From the NCBI GenBank assembly GCA_947167445.1, contig CAMVID010000006.1:1-64000 (forward strand): 64,000 bases of DNA. The letters run 5' to 3'. Made by a program: the position numbers and the translations under genes. This stretch comes from G11 sp947167445. GTDB taxonomy: Bacteria; Bacillota; Clostridia; Lachnospirales; Lachnospiraceae. Below the pieces are notes generated by a model, which ran no database searches, was not told the DNA's origin, and was given only the letters and a program-made list of their open reading frames with translations. Of this stretch, positions 16,868-24,064 are shown piece after piece; position 1 is the stretch's first letter, and the number at the start of each line of letters is the position of its first letter.

Positions 16868-17918
16868 CGGCTGCATCCTCCTTCTTCATGAATTCGGACA
16901 CGTTGCCCTTATTGATAAGAGTAATGTCCGCAGCGTTATACTGGCTGGTATTTCCGAAGCTGATGTAATCATCCAGAGCCTCGACACAATATCTTCCAAG
17001 TTCTTTTGTATCAACGGCGATGGATGAGTATACAACGTTTCGATTTATTGCATTAAGAATCTTGTCGGAATCATAGTATCCGAGAATACTTACGTTTCCT
17101 ACAAGGGTATTGTCAACAACAGCCTGGTAAGCACAGGTGGTTTCCAGTTCGTTAAGGCATACCAGAATATTGGGAATCTCATCCTCCATGAAAATATCTC
17201 TAATGGATTCCTCTACAGAAAAGGGATTGCTGTTGTCTACAAGTACCGTTTCTATGTTGGTTTCGGAGTCGTTGTCCTCCTCAGTAAGAACGTCCTGAAT
17301 TCCGGACATTATAACATTTTGGGCATAGGGATCCATCTTGGAGTCCATAAGAACCGTCACATTGGCGACGAACTCACTGTAGCCTTCCATGTTTGCTCCG
17401 TTATAGGCAACAGTTCGTTTCTCTTTTTTTATATTTATTATCTGGCGTCCATATTCCTTACCGATGTTATAGCCGCTGACACCTACAAAGGAGCACCTTT
17501 TGGAATCGGCATTATCGGAGTACATGGTTACAACGGGAATCCCCTTGTCCATGGCCTCATTAATAAGGGCAGAAAGCTCCTCAGAACCATCACCGCTTAC
17601 CATGATACCGTCAACGTCTGATGAAATAGCTATCTCCATCAGTTCCTCAGGGGTATAGTCGTTATAGAGGTTGGACCCCAGCAATTCTACAAATGTATTA
17701 TTCTCTTCCGCGGATTTCAGAGCACCCGAATAAACCGATTGCCAGAATGATGATTTGTAGTCGTCGGTAATCATCACATAGTATCGGTCATAAATATGCT
17801 CCGGAACGTCTGCGCCCTTGTCGGTAAAGTACAGTCTTACATAAAGGAAGGCCACAATGCACAGAGCCATAGCGAATATGATAGTTAATCTAAGATAAAT
17901 GCTGTTTTGTTTTCTCAC
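16857..17918 (-). CDS. Membrane-anchored sugar-binding sensor of a three-component system
   Basis: 353 residues. An uncleaved N-terminal helix (LTIIFAMALCIVAFLYVRLYF) has no lipobox, followed by a type I periplasmic-binding fold (YYVMITDDYKSSFWQSVYSGAL, VDGIMVSGDG, SFVGVSGYNIGKEYG). Such anchored proteins, like XylFII in clostridial xylose systems, present sugar to a YesM/LytS kinase. It heads the sensor operon. The start is GTG with no ribosome binding site. A TATAAT lies exactly 6 bases upstream (17925-17930), which would place the transcription start at the GTG and give a leaderless message. Confidence 0.85.
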   Translation of the reverse strand: MRKQNSIYLRLTIIFAMALCIVAFLYVRLYFTDKGADVPEHIYDRYYVMITDDYKSSFWQSVYSGALKSAEENNTFVELLGSNLYNDYTPEELMEIAISSDVDGIMVSGDGSEELSALINEAMDKGIPVVTMYSDNADSKRCSFVGVSGYNIGKEYGRQIINIKKEKRTVAYNGANMEGYSEFVANVTVLMDSKMDPYAQNVIMSGIQDVLTEEDNDSETNIETVLVDNSNPFSVEESIRDIFMEDEIPNILVCLNELETTCAYQAVVDNTLVGNVSILGYYDSDKILNAINRNVVYSSIAVDTKELGRYCVEALDDYISFGNTSQYNAADITLINKGNVSEFMKKEDAADVP

Positions 17919-18007
17919 AAACCGATTATAACAAAAAATCCCCGAAAAATATCATTTTCGGGGAAAATATCCACACAACGTAAAAAAGACAGCTCTCGCT
18001 GTCTTTT
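17919..18007 (-). promoter_or_regulatory. Leaderless promoter preceded by two tandem terminators
   Basis: In minus sense, TATAAT (17925-17930) stands 6 bases before the GTG start. Directly upstream is a hairpin CCCCGAAAA/TTTTCGGGG (17940-17963) followed by ATTTTTTG. Further upstream is a second, perfect 10-bp hairpin AAAAGACAGC/GCTGTCTTTT (17984-18007) with a T6 tail. Both hairpins look like intrinsic terminators and insulate the sensor operon from upstream transcription. The first also overlaps the -35 region, so it could be an operator. Confidence 0.55.
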
Positions 18008-18168
18008 CTAGAGAAGGTATTTCTTCTTATGGGGTATAGCAAAAAACTACATATAATGTATTGGGGGGGTTACAAGTAGTATAATAGCATCCTTAATCGT
18101 TTGCGTCTATTCACAAGTTCAACAAAGTTTACAAAAACGCTATGCCGAATTTGTGCACTTTTCACAAA
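18008..18168. other. Intergenic, no gene seen
   Basis: AT-rich sequence with a G7 run at 18063-18069. No ORF with a ribosome binding site and no RNA gene were recognised. Confidence 0.4.
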
Positions 18169-18192
18169 AGGACAGGGCAAATGCCCTGTCCT
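18169..18192 (-). terminator. Terminator of the HTH regulator gene
   Basis: A perfect 11-bp stem AGGACAGGGCA/TGCCCTGTCCT with a 2-nt spacer, followed in minus sense by TTTTGTG. It lies 38 bases past the stop codon. Confidence 0.75.
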
Positions 18193-18229
18193 GCACGTTT
18201 TTCGGTATTTTACACTGTATGACGATAGT

Positions 18230-19027
18230 CTAAAAATACATTTTAAATTTAGATATTGAATCGAAATCATCTGAATGCACCAGATTATCAACAATTTTCT
18301 TTAGGGATTTGTTTCCCAGGAAGCAGGCTAATGATGATAGTTTGGATGCGTTACCTGCTTCAATAGCCTTGTCAACAACCTTATCCAATGCTTCGTCAGA
18401 TAAGAATGGTGCCAATGCAGTGACACCTTCAAGATTGCTGCCATCTATTCTTGAAACAACATCATCTAATGCTTCCTCAGGCATAAAAGGAGCAAGTGCT
18501 ACTAAATCCTTAATATTCGCTGATCCTACTTTTCTTGATACCTTAGCTATCGTTTCCTCAGATAAAAAGGGTGCAAGTTCCACAAGATCTCTTACATTCG
18601 CTGTATCTACTTTGCTTACAATATCGTCAAGAATTTCATCATCCAAGAAGGGTGCCAAGTCTACAATAGCCTTAATGTTCAGAGCTTCATTTTCTGTGGT
18701 TTTCTCTATTTCCTTCTTAAGTTCCTGGGGCGGTAATATAGCTGCCACTTCTGTAAGCTCTTTTGAAGATAAAGGTTCCGCATTTTCGTCAAGAACTTTC
18801 TTTATAGTTTGAGCACAGGATTCTTCTCCCAAAAGATTAGCAATTTCGATATCAAGTGCCTTGGATATATCGGGAAGCTTAGCAATGTCCGGCATTGTAT
18901 TTCCTCTCTCCCAATTTGAAACTGCCTGATAAGTCACGCCTAAGGCATCAGCCAGTTCAAGCTGTGTCATGTTCTTTGCTGTTCTGGCAGCCTTTATATT
19001 CTTTCCAACTTTTATCATATCTAACAT
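18230..19027 (-). CDS. XRE-family regulator with five C-terminal helical repeats
   Basis: 265 residues from the ATG at 19027, preceded by AAAGGTG 8 bases upstream; an ATG 18 bases earlier has no ribosome binding site. Residues 1-60 form an XRE helix-turn-helix (MTQLELADALGVTYQAVSNWERG). The C-terminal half has at least five tandem repeats of about 27-28 residues starting LAPFL (LAPFLDDE, LAPFLSEE, LAPFMPEE, LAPFLSDE, LACFLGNK). They look like HEAT-type two-helix units forming a curved protein-binding surface. The partner and targets are unknown. A perfect 14-bp palindrome lies just upstream and suggests autoregulation. Confidence 0.82.
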   Translation of the reverse strand: MLDMIKVGKNIKAARTAKNMTQLELADALGVTYQAVSNWERGNTMPDIAKLPDISKALDIEIANLLGEESCAQTIKKVLDENAEPLSSKELTEVAAILPPQELKKEIEKTTENEALNIKAIVDLAPFLDDEILDDIVSKVDTANVRDLVELAPFLSEETIAKVSRKVGSANIKDLVALAPFMPEEALDDVVSRIDGSNLEGVTALAPFLSDEALDKVVDKAIEAGNASKLSSLACFLGNKSLKKIVDNLVHSDDFDSISKFKMYF

Positions 19028-19056
19028 ATTATTTTCACCTTTCATTTTTGTGGTTT

Positions 19057-19070
19057 ACACCGGCCGGTGT
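19057..19070. promoter_or_regulatory. Candidate operator palindrome of the HTH regulator
   Basis: The perfect palindrome ACACCGGCCGGTGT lies 30 bases upstream of the chosen start codon. It is GC-rich within an AT-rich intergenic region, as expected for a binding site of the downstream XRE-type protein. Confidence 0.5.
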
Positions 19071-19171
19071 TTTGATACGATTAAATTCTAAGGCGCTATC
19101 ACAAAAATGTATATCAATTAATAATTGAGTTCATTCTCAAGACCACTCAAGCAATGCTTTATATAAATAAC

Positions 19172-19204
19172 GGGACGAAAACAATCAGAAGATGCTTTCG
19201 TCCC
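19172..19204 (-). terminator. Terminator of the ftsH operon
   Basis: A 9-bp stem GGGACGAAA/TTTCGTCCC closes a 15-nt loop; minus-sense flank GTTATTT. It follows the ftsH stop by 30 bases. Confidence 0.65.
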
Positions 19205-19234
19205 AATTAATGTCATACAATCCCCCAGATTATT

Positions 19235-21046
19235 TTACTCCCCAAACAGTGCCTCAAACTCTTCCCTTCCGATACGCTCCTTCTCGATAAGTAGATTGGA
19301 GCATGCGTGAAGCACTTCCATATTGTCTTCGATGATCTTACGAGCCTTGGAATAGCAATCATCGATAATCTTCTTGACCTCAAGGTCAATCTTGCTTGCT
19401 GTTGCGTCACTGAAACTCTTGGCATGTGCAAGGTCACGTCCTATGAAGACTTCGTCTTCATCGTTGTCGTAGCTTACAAGGCCGATTTCATCTGACATAC
19501 CAAAGGCAGTAACCATCTTTCTGGCCATGTGGGTTGCTCGCTTGATATCGTTTGATGCCCCCGTTGTAACATCATCAAAGATGATCTGCTCGGCGATACG
19601 ACCCCCAAGGAATACCATGATTTCCTGGAGCATCTTGCCCTTGGTCATATGACGGTCGTCGGATTCATTGATGGGCATTGTGTAGCCCGCAGCGCCCTCT
19701 CCTGTAGGTATAATTGATACCGTATATACAGGTCCCACATCGGGAAGAACGTGGAAGAGGATTGCGTGTCCTGCCTCATGATAAGCAGTAATCTTCTTAT
19801 CCTTATCGGTAACCACACGGCTCTTCTTCTCTGCACCGATTCCGACTTTAATAAATGACTTCTTTATATCTTCTGCTTTGACAAAACTTCTGTTGTCCAT
19901 TGCCGCACAGATGGCTGATTCATTGAGAAGGTTCTCAAGATCTGCTCCTGTGAAGCCTGATGTTGAATGAGCAATCTCTTTAAGATTAACATCTTCTGCA
20001 AGAGGTTTGTTTCTTGCATGAACCTTAAGGATTTCCTCACGTCCCTTCACGTCGGGAGTTCCAACAGCTACCTTTCTGTCAAATCTTCCGGGTCTCATAA
20101 TAGCGGGATCAAGGATGTCGACTCTGTTGGTTGCCGCCATAACGATAACGCCTTCATTTATTCCGAAGCCGTCCATCTCAACAAGCAGCTGGTTAAGAGT
20201 CTGCTCTCTTTCATCGTGGCCGCCGCCCATACCGGTACCACGACGTCTTGCAACCGCATCTATCTCATCAATAAAAACAATACAAGGTTTATTCTTCTTG
20301 GCGTCCTCGAATAAGTCTCTTACTCTGGATGCACCGACACCCACAAACATCTCTACAAAGTCGGAACCGGAGATGCTAAAGAAAGGAACCTTTGCCTCTC
20401 CTGCAACCGCTCTTGCAAGAAGTGTCTTACCTGTTCCGGGAGGGCCCTCAAGTAGAACGCCCTTGGGGATTCTGGCGCCAACCTTGGTGAACTTCCCGGG
20501 ATTCTTAAGGAAGTCCACGATTTCTTCAAGAGCTTCCTTCTCTTCATCAAGGCCTGCCACATCCTTGAAGGTAACTTCACCGTCACCTACAATCATGCGG
20601 GCTCTTGATTTACCGAAGTTCATCATCTTGGCATTGGTGCTTCCGCCGGCTGCCTGGCCATTCATCATAAGAAGGATGAAAATGGCTAAGATTCCAACCA
20701 CAAGAATGGGAAACATGTGGTTTAGGAACCAGTTGTCACGGTCTATATCCGTAACGGTGGTCTTAATGCCGGCTTCTGTAGCCATGGCCTCTATTTCCGT
20801 TACATCCGTGGCATATAAAGTGTATGTATCTCCACCGAAAATAGTGATGATTGCCTTTCCGGTGGGTGCCTCCTTGTTGGGGCAAATTGTTACGCTGCTT
20901 ACCTTATTGTCTTCGATATACTGTGCAAACTCAGCTTTGGTGCACTCCACTTCCTTTTGACGGAAGAGGTTAATGCCCGAAGTCACAAGCAGCAGAATGA
21001 TAATTACAATAAAGTAGGGGCTCAGACTTCTGTCTTTCTGTTTCAA
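19235..21046 (-). CDS. ftsH: ATP-dependent zinc metalloprotease FtsH
   Basis: 603 residues. Two N-terminal membrane helices (about 8-26 and 108-128) flank a small extracytoplasmic domain. The AAA+ module has Walker A GPPGTGKT and Walker B CIVFIDEID, with the arginine-finger region MRPGRFD. The peptidase domain has the zinc site HEAGH and a downstream conserved Asp. FtsH degrades misassembled membrane proteins and some regulators. It is the last gene of the divIC-tilS-hpt-ftsH block, a conserved arrangement in Firmicutes, 24 bases after hpt, and is followed by a terminator. Confidence 0.97.
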   Translation of the reverse strand: MKQKDRSLSPYFIVIIILLLVTSGINLFRQKEVECTKAEFAQYIEDNKVSSVTICPNKEAPTGKAIITIFGGDTYTLYATDVTEIEAMATEAGIKTTVTDIDRDNWFLNHMFPILVVGILAIFILLMMNGQAAGGSTNAKMMNFGKSRARMIVGDGEVTFKDVAGLDEEKEALEEIVDFLKNPGKFTKVGARIPKGVLLEGPPGTGKTLLARAVAGEAKVPFFSISGSDFVEMFVGVGASRVRDLFEDAKKNKPCIVFIDEIDAVARRRGTGMGGGHDEREQTLNQLLVEMDGFGINEGVIVMAATNRVDILDPAIMRPGRFDRKVAVGTPDVKGREEILKVHARNKPLAEDVNLKEIAHSTSGFTGADLENLLNESAICAAMDNRSFVKAEDIKKSFIKVGIGAEKKSRVVTDKDKKITAYHEAGHAILFHVLPDVGPVYTVSIIPTGEGAAGYTMPINESDDRHMTKGKMLQEIMVFLGGRIAEQIIFDDVTTGASNDIKRATHMARKMVTAFGMSDEIGLVSYDNDEDEVFIGRDLAHAKSFSDATASKIDLEVKKIIDDCYSKARKIIEDNMEVLHACSNLLIEKERIGREEFEALFGE

Positions 21047-21070
21047 AATAACCTCCTTGCGGGAAAAGAG

Positions 21071-21601
21071 TTACTCTTCGCCCAGTTCCATAATTCCTAT
21101 ATAAGGAAGATTACGATATCTCTGATCGTAATCAAGACCGTAGCCTACTACAAATTCGTCGGGAATCTGGAAGCCTGTATAATCAACATCAACATCAATT
21201 ACTCTTCTTGAAGGCTTGTCAAGAAGTGTGCAAAGCTTAAGGCTTGCAGGCTTTCTATCCTTAAGCATCTCCAGTAGATAGCTTAAGGTTCTTCCTGAAT
21301 CGATAATGTCTTCAACAACAAGTACATCCTTGCCGTTTAAAGGCTCATCAAGGTCCTTAATAATCTTAACAACGCCACTGGATTTGGTGTCTGAACCGTA
21401 GCTTGATACAGACATGAAATCCAATGAAACGGGTACTGTTATACGCTTGGCGAGTTCAACCATGAAAAATGCTCCGCCCTTTAAAACGCATACAAGGTGA
21501 ACCTGTTTACCGGCATAGTCTTTGCTGATCTGGTCTCCGATCTCCTGGATTCTCTTGTCAACTTCTTCTTCCGACAGCATTACCTTTACGTTTTCAGTCA
21601 T
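21071..21601 (-). CDS. hpt: Hypoxanthine phosphoribosyltransferase
   Basis: 176 residues from the ATG at 21601, which has GGAGGA upstream and overlaps the end of tilS by 8 bases (ATGACTGA). The PRPP-binding motif VLVVEDIIDSGRTL and the purine-site LDFMSVSSYG segment identify hypoxanthine/guanine phosphoribosyltransferase of purine salvage. The tilS-hpt-ftsH order is conserved in Firmicutes. The frame continues 21 bases further upstream, inside tilS, and is ignored. Confidence 0.95.
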   Translation of the reverse strand: MTENVKVMLSEEEVDKRIQEIGDQISKDYAGKQVHLVCVLKGGAFFMVELAKRITVPVSLDFMSVSSYGSDTKSSGVVKIIKDLDEPLNGKDVLVVEDIIDSGRTLSYLLEMLKDRKPASLKLCTLLDKPSRRVIDVDVDYTGFQIPDEFVVGYGLDYDQRYRNLPYIGIMELGEE

Positions 21602-23012
21602 AGTTTTCTTCCTCCAATTCAACCTGTAAAATTCTTCTGGTTTTGTTATCTACCTTAAATCCGGCGCTGACCCTGTAGCCAAGCACCCATAAAATATGAT
21701 TTCCGTCAGCTAAGACGGGAATAGAATCTCTCTCATTCCTGGGGATTTTCTCATCCACCATGTAGTCCTGTAAGGACTTTCTCTGGCCGAAATTGTTGAT
21801 TATAAGATAGTCTCCCTGATTTCTGTTTCTCACCGTCAAGGATTCTCCTATTTTATCATAATCAAACCATTTAGTATACTGATTTCGGGGAATAGACGAA
21901 AGCTTTTCATCATCACACAAAAAGGTTTTGAATTTAAGCTTTCCATAACCTTTTATGGTTATTTCTCTTTCCAGATCCTTTGAAAAACTTACTGCTTCTC
22001 TCTGCCTTAATACAGTCTTACCTTCCACGCCAAATGTAAGAGTATCGTAAATCTTTCTGGCCTTAATTCTATAGGGAAGGTCTATCTCATGGGAGCCCTC
22101 TGTTTTGAGAAGGGTTCTCACTGCTCTTACATGAACGCCACCGATATCCTTTCCTCCTTCTGAAAGTTCCGAAAGGATTAAAAGAATCAGCTTGTTCTGG
22201 ATGTAAGGGTCTTCTCTTGTAAGAAGGTTTGTGTCCAAAGTTATTGAAACATCATTCTTATCGGTAACACAGGTGTAATATGCATTTCTTACCTGTCCGT
22301 CTATATAGCGCTCCGCTTCAGTGGCAATATCCGCCGTGAAGTTAATTCTGTCTATAACTGAGCTCGTAATCTCCCTCTTTACATACGGAAGAACGTGATT
22401 CCTTATTCTGTTTCTTAAGTAATCGTCTTCATCATTGGTGGAGTCTTTCCGAAACTCGATGTTTTTATCCTCTAAATACTTCTCAATATCCTGACGGCTC
22501 ATGAAAAGGAGAGGTCTTATGATTTTACCCCTTACGGGCTGAATGGAGGCAAGGCCTTTAAGGCCTGTTCCCCTGAAAAGGTTAAGAAGGAAGGTTTCTG
22601 CCCTGTCTTCCGCCTGATGAGCCACTGCAATTTTCACCTTGCCGGCTTCATAGGCTTCCGGTGCCTCGCTCTTTAAGACACTTTCAAAGAACTCGTATCT
22701 GACCTTTCTTCCCGTCTCTTCCTCTGACATTTTCCATTCTTTGGAAAGGTTGGGAATATCAGCCTTACAAACGTAGAAAGGGATGCTCAGTTCGTCGCAG
22801 ACTTTCTTGACAAAAGCTGCGTCCTCCTCTGCATCCTCCCTTATTCCGTGGTTGACATGAGCCACCATGAGTTTAAATGACAGTTTCTCTCTAAGGCCCT
22901 GTAACAAAAACAAGAGGCAGATGGAATCTGCCCCTCCTGATACGCCTGCAAGTACTACATCACCGGGCTCTATCATTCGGTTGTTTCTGATGTACTCTTC
23001 AACCTTAATCAT
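21594..23012 (-). CDS. tilS: tRNA(Ile)-lysidine synthetase
   Basis: 472 residues from the ATG at 23012 (MIKVEEYIRNN), which overlaps the divIC stop by 8 bases. A longer frame inside divIC is ignored. The PP-loop motif SGGADS identifies the N-type ATP pyrophosphatase domain; conserved HVNHGIREDAEEDA and the C-terminal TilS domain (TVRNRNQGDYLIINNFGQRK) follow. It converts C34 to lysidine in the CAU anticodon of minor tRNA-Ile, an essential modification. Confidence 0.95.
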   Translation of the reverse strand: MIKVEEYIRNNRMIEPGDVVLAGVSGGADSICLLFLLQGLREKLSFKLMVAHVNHGIREDAEEDAAFVKKVCDELSIPFYVCKADIPNLSKEWKMSEEETGRKVRYEFFESVLKSEAPEAYEAGKVKIAVAHQAEDRAETFLLNLFRGTGLKGLASIQPVRGKIIRPLLFMSRQDIEKYLEDKNIEFRKDSTNDEDDYLRNRIRNHVLPYVKREITSSVIDRINFTADIATEAERYIDGQVRNAYYTCVTDKNDVSITLDTNLLTREDPYIQNKLILLILSELSEGGKDIGGVHVRAVRTLLKTEGSHEIDLPYRIKARKIYDTLTFGVEGKTVLRQREAVSFSKDLEREITIKGYGKLKFKTFLCDDEKLSSIPRNQYTKWFDYDKIGESLTVRNRNQGDYLIINNFGQRKSLQDYMVDEKIPRNERDSIPVLADGNHILWVLGYRVSAGFKVDNKTRRILQVELEEENYD

Positions 23013-23322
23013 TATCTTCTTCTTTAAATACAGTCTCTCCGTCGTATACAAGCCCTAACTTATCATGGGCCAAATCTATAATAAACTGCTTAGTTTCAGT
23101 GTATCTTGCGTACTCTTCTATTTCTTCGGTTCTTTCGTGCTCCTTGGAAATCTGATCGTTCAGGTTGTTGATGGTTTCCCTTTGTTCGTTTCTCTTCTCA
23201 AGGAGACTCAGACTTCCTATTCCCACAACCACAATAATCATGATAACAACCATGGTTACCAGGATTATACTCAAACGGTTCTGTCTTCTTTTTCTATACG
23301 CGACCCGTCGTCTTTCGGCCAT
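23005..23322 (-). CDS. divIC: FtsB/DivIC family septum formation initiator
   Basis: 105 residues: a basic cytoplasmic N-terminus (ERRRVAYRKRRQNR), one membrane helix (IILVTMVVIMIIVVVGIG), and an extracellular coiled coil (LEKRNEQRETINNLNDQIS) ending in the DivIC-type tail (AHDKLGLVYDGE). It is a divisome scaffold working with DivIB and FtsL. In sporulating relatives yabP and yabQ lie between rqcP and divIC; here only 13 bases separate them. Confidence 0.9.
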   Translation of the reverse strand: MAERRRVAYRKRRQNRLSIILVTMVVIMIIVVVGIGSLSLLEKRNEQRETINNLNDQISKEHERTEEIEEYARYTETKQFIIDLAHDKLGLVYDGETVFKEEDND

Positions 23323-23335
23323 GGAATCACCTCCT

Positions 23336-23575
23336 TTACAGGTATTTAAACATATCCCCTGCTTCTTCTTTTTTGGTGGTGTCGAGAATCTTCAAAACCT
23401 CAACTTTCACATCCTTGTTACCGAAGTTCACTGTAATTATATCACCAACTTTGACATCTGTGGATGCCTTGGCGACCTTATCATTAATAAGAACTCTTCC
23501 CGCGTCACAGGCCTCGTTGGCGATTGTGCGTCTTTTTATCAGTCTTGAAACTTTTAAATATTTATCTAATCTCAT
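23336..23575 (-). CDS. rqcP: RqcP-type S4-domain protein of ribosome-associated quality control
   Basis: 79 residues consisting of an S4 RNA-binding domain (MRLDKYLKVSRLIKRRTIANEACDAG in continuous order across residues 1-26). Its length and HU-linked position match RqcP (YabO) of Bacillus subtilis, which binds stalled 50S subunits with RqcH and assists C-terminal alanine tailing. AAGGAATGGT precedes the ATG. A terminator separates it from the HU gene upstream. Confidence 0.88.
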   Translation of the reverse strand: MRLDKYLKVSRLIKRRTIANEACDAGRVLINDKVAKASTDVKVGDIITVNFGNKDVKVEVLKILDTTKKEEAGDMFKYL

Positions 23576-23593
23576 ACCATTCCTTAAAAAAAT

Positions 23594-23615
23594 AAGGGGA
23601 TCAGAAGATCCCCTT
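23594..23615 (-). terminator. Terminator of the HU gene
   Basis: A perfect 9-bp stem AAGGGGATC/GATCCCCTT with a tetraloop, followed in minus sense by ATTTTTTT. Confidence 0.88.
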
Positions 23616-23631
23616 GTCAGCTTTATTAGAA

Positions 23632-23907
23632 TTATTTGTTAACTTCATCCTTTAAAGCCTTACCAGCTTTGAACTTAGGAGCCTTTGATGCAGGAATCTT
23701 CATAACCTTACCGCTCTGAGGGTTTCTGCCTTCTCTAGCTGCTCTCTTAGCTACTTCGAATGTACCGAAGCCAACTAACTGAACCTTTCCGCCCTTCTTT
23801 AACTCCTTAGCTACAACTTCTGTAAAAGCCTTTACAGCCTTCTCAGCATCCTTCTTGGATAATTCTGCCTTCTGTGCAATAGCTGCTACTAATTCAGTTT
23901 TGTTCAT
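23632..23907 (-). CDS. hup: DNA-binding protein HU
   Basis: 91 residues with the complete HU fold: the MNKTELVAAIAQKAELSKKDAEK helices, the LVGFGTFEV strand, and the DNA-binding arm containing the GRNPQSGKVMKIPAS segment. It is a nucleoid-associated protein that bends DNA. It has its own near-consensus promoter and strong terminator, consistent with high-level monocistronic expression. Confidence 0.97.
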   Translation of the reverse strand: MNKTELVAAIAQKAELSKKDAEKAVKAFTEVVAKELKKGGKVQLVGFGTFEVAKRAAREGRNPQSGKVMKIPASKAPKFKAGKALKDEVNK

Positions 23908-23977
23908 TTGTGAACTCCTCCTATTGAGTATACTTTATTGTATAGCCACGATCGTCAATTGCTGACGTCTATACATA

Positions 23978-24006
23978 TATATACCTTTTTGGGGTGACTT
24001 TGTCAA
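23978..24006 (-). promoter_or_regulatory. Promoter of the HU gene
   Basis: In minus sense, TTGACA (24001-24006), a 17-base spacer and TATATA (23978-23983). The start codon lies about 70 bases downstream, after a GGAGGAG ribosome binding site. Confidence 0.8.
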
Positions 24007-24064
24007 GTAATTTTGCCCATTTTAAGCCGTTTTTTCACATTTTTGGTACTTTAGTAGCGGCTTT

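Noticed and set aside
20115..20960. 281-codon frame antisense to ftsH
   Set aside because: Ser/Pro/Ala-rich shadow of a highly conserved gene on the other strand.
24001..24064. Possible terminator of the HU-upstream PEGA gene (AAGCCG/CGGCTT)
   Set aside because: Only a 6-bp stem with a loop of about 28 bases; too weak.
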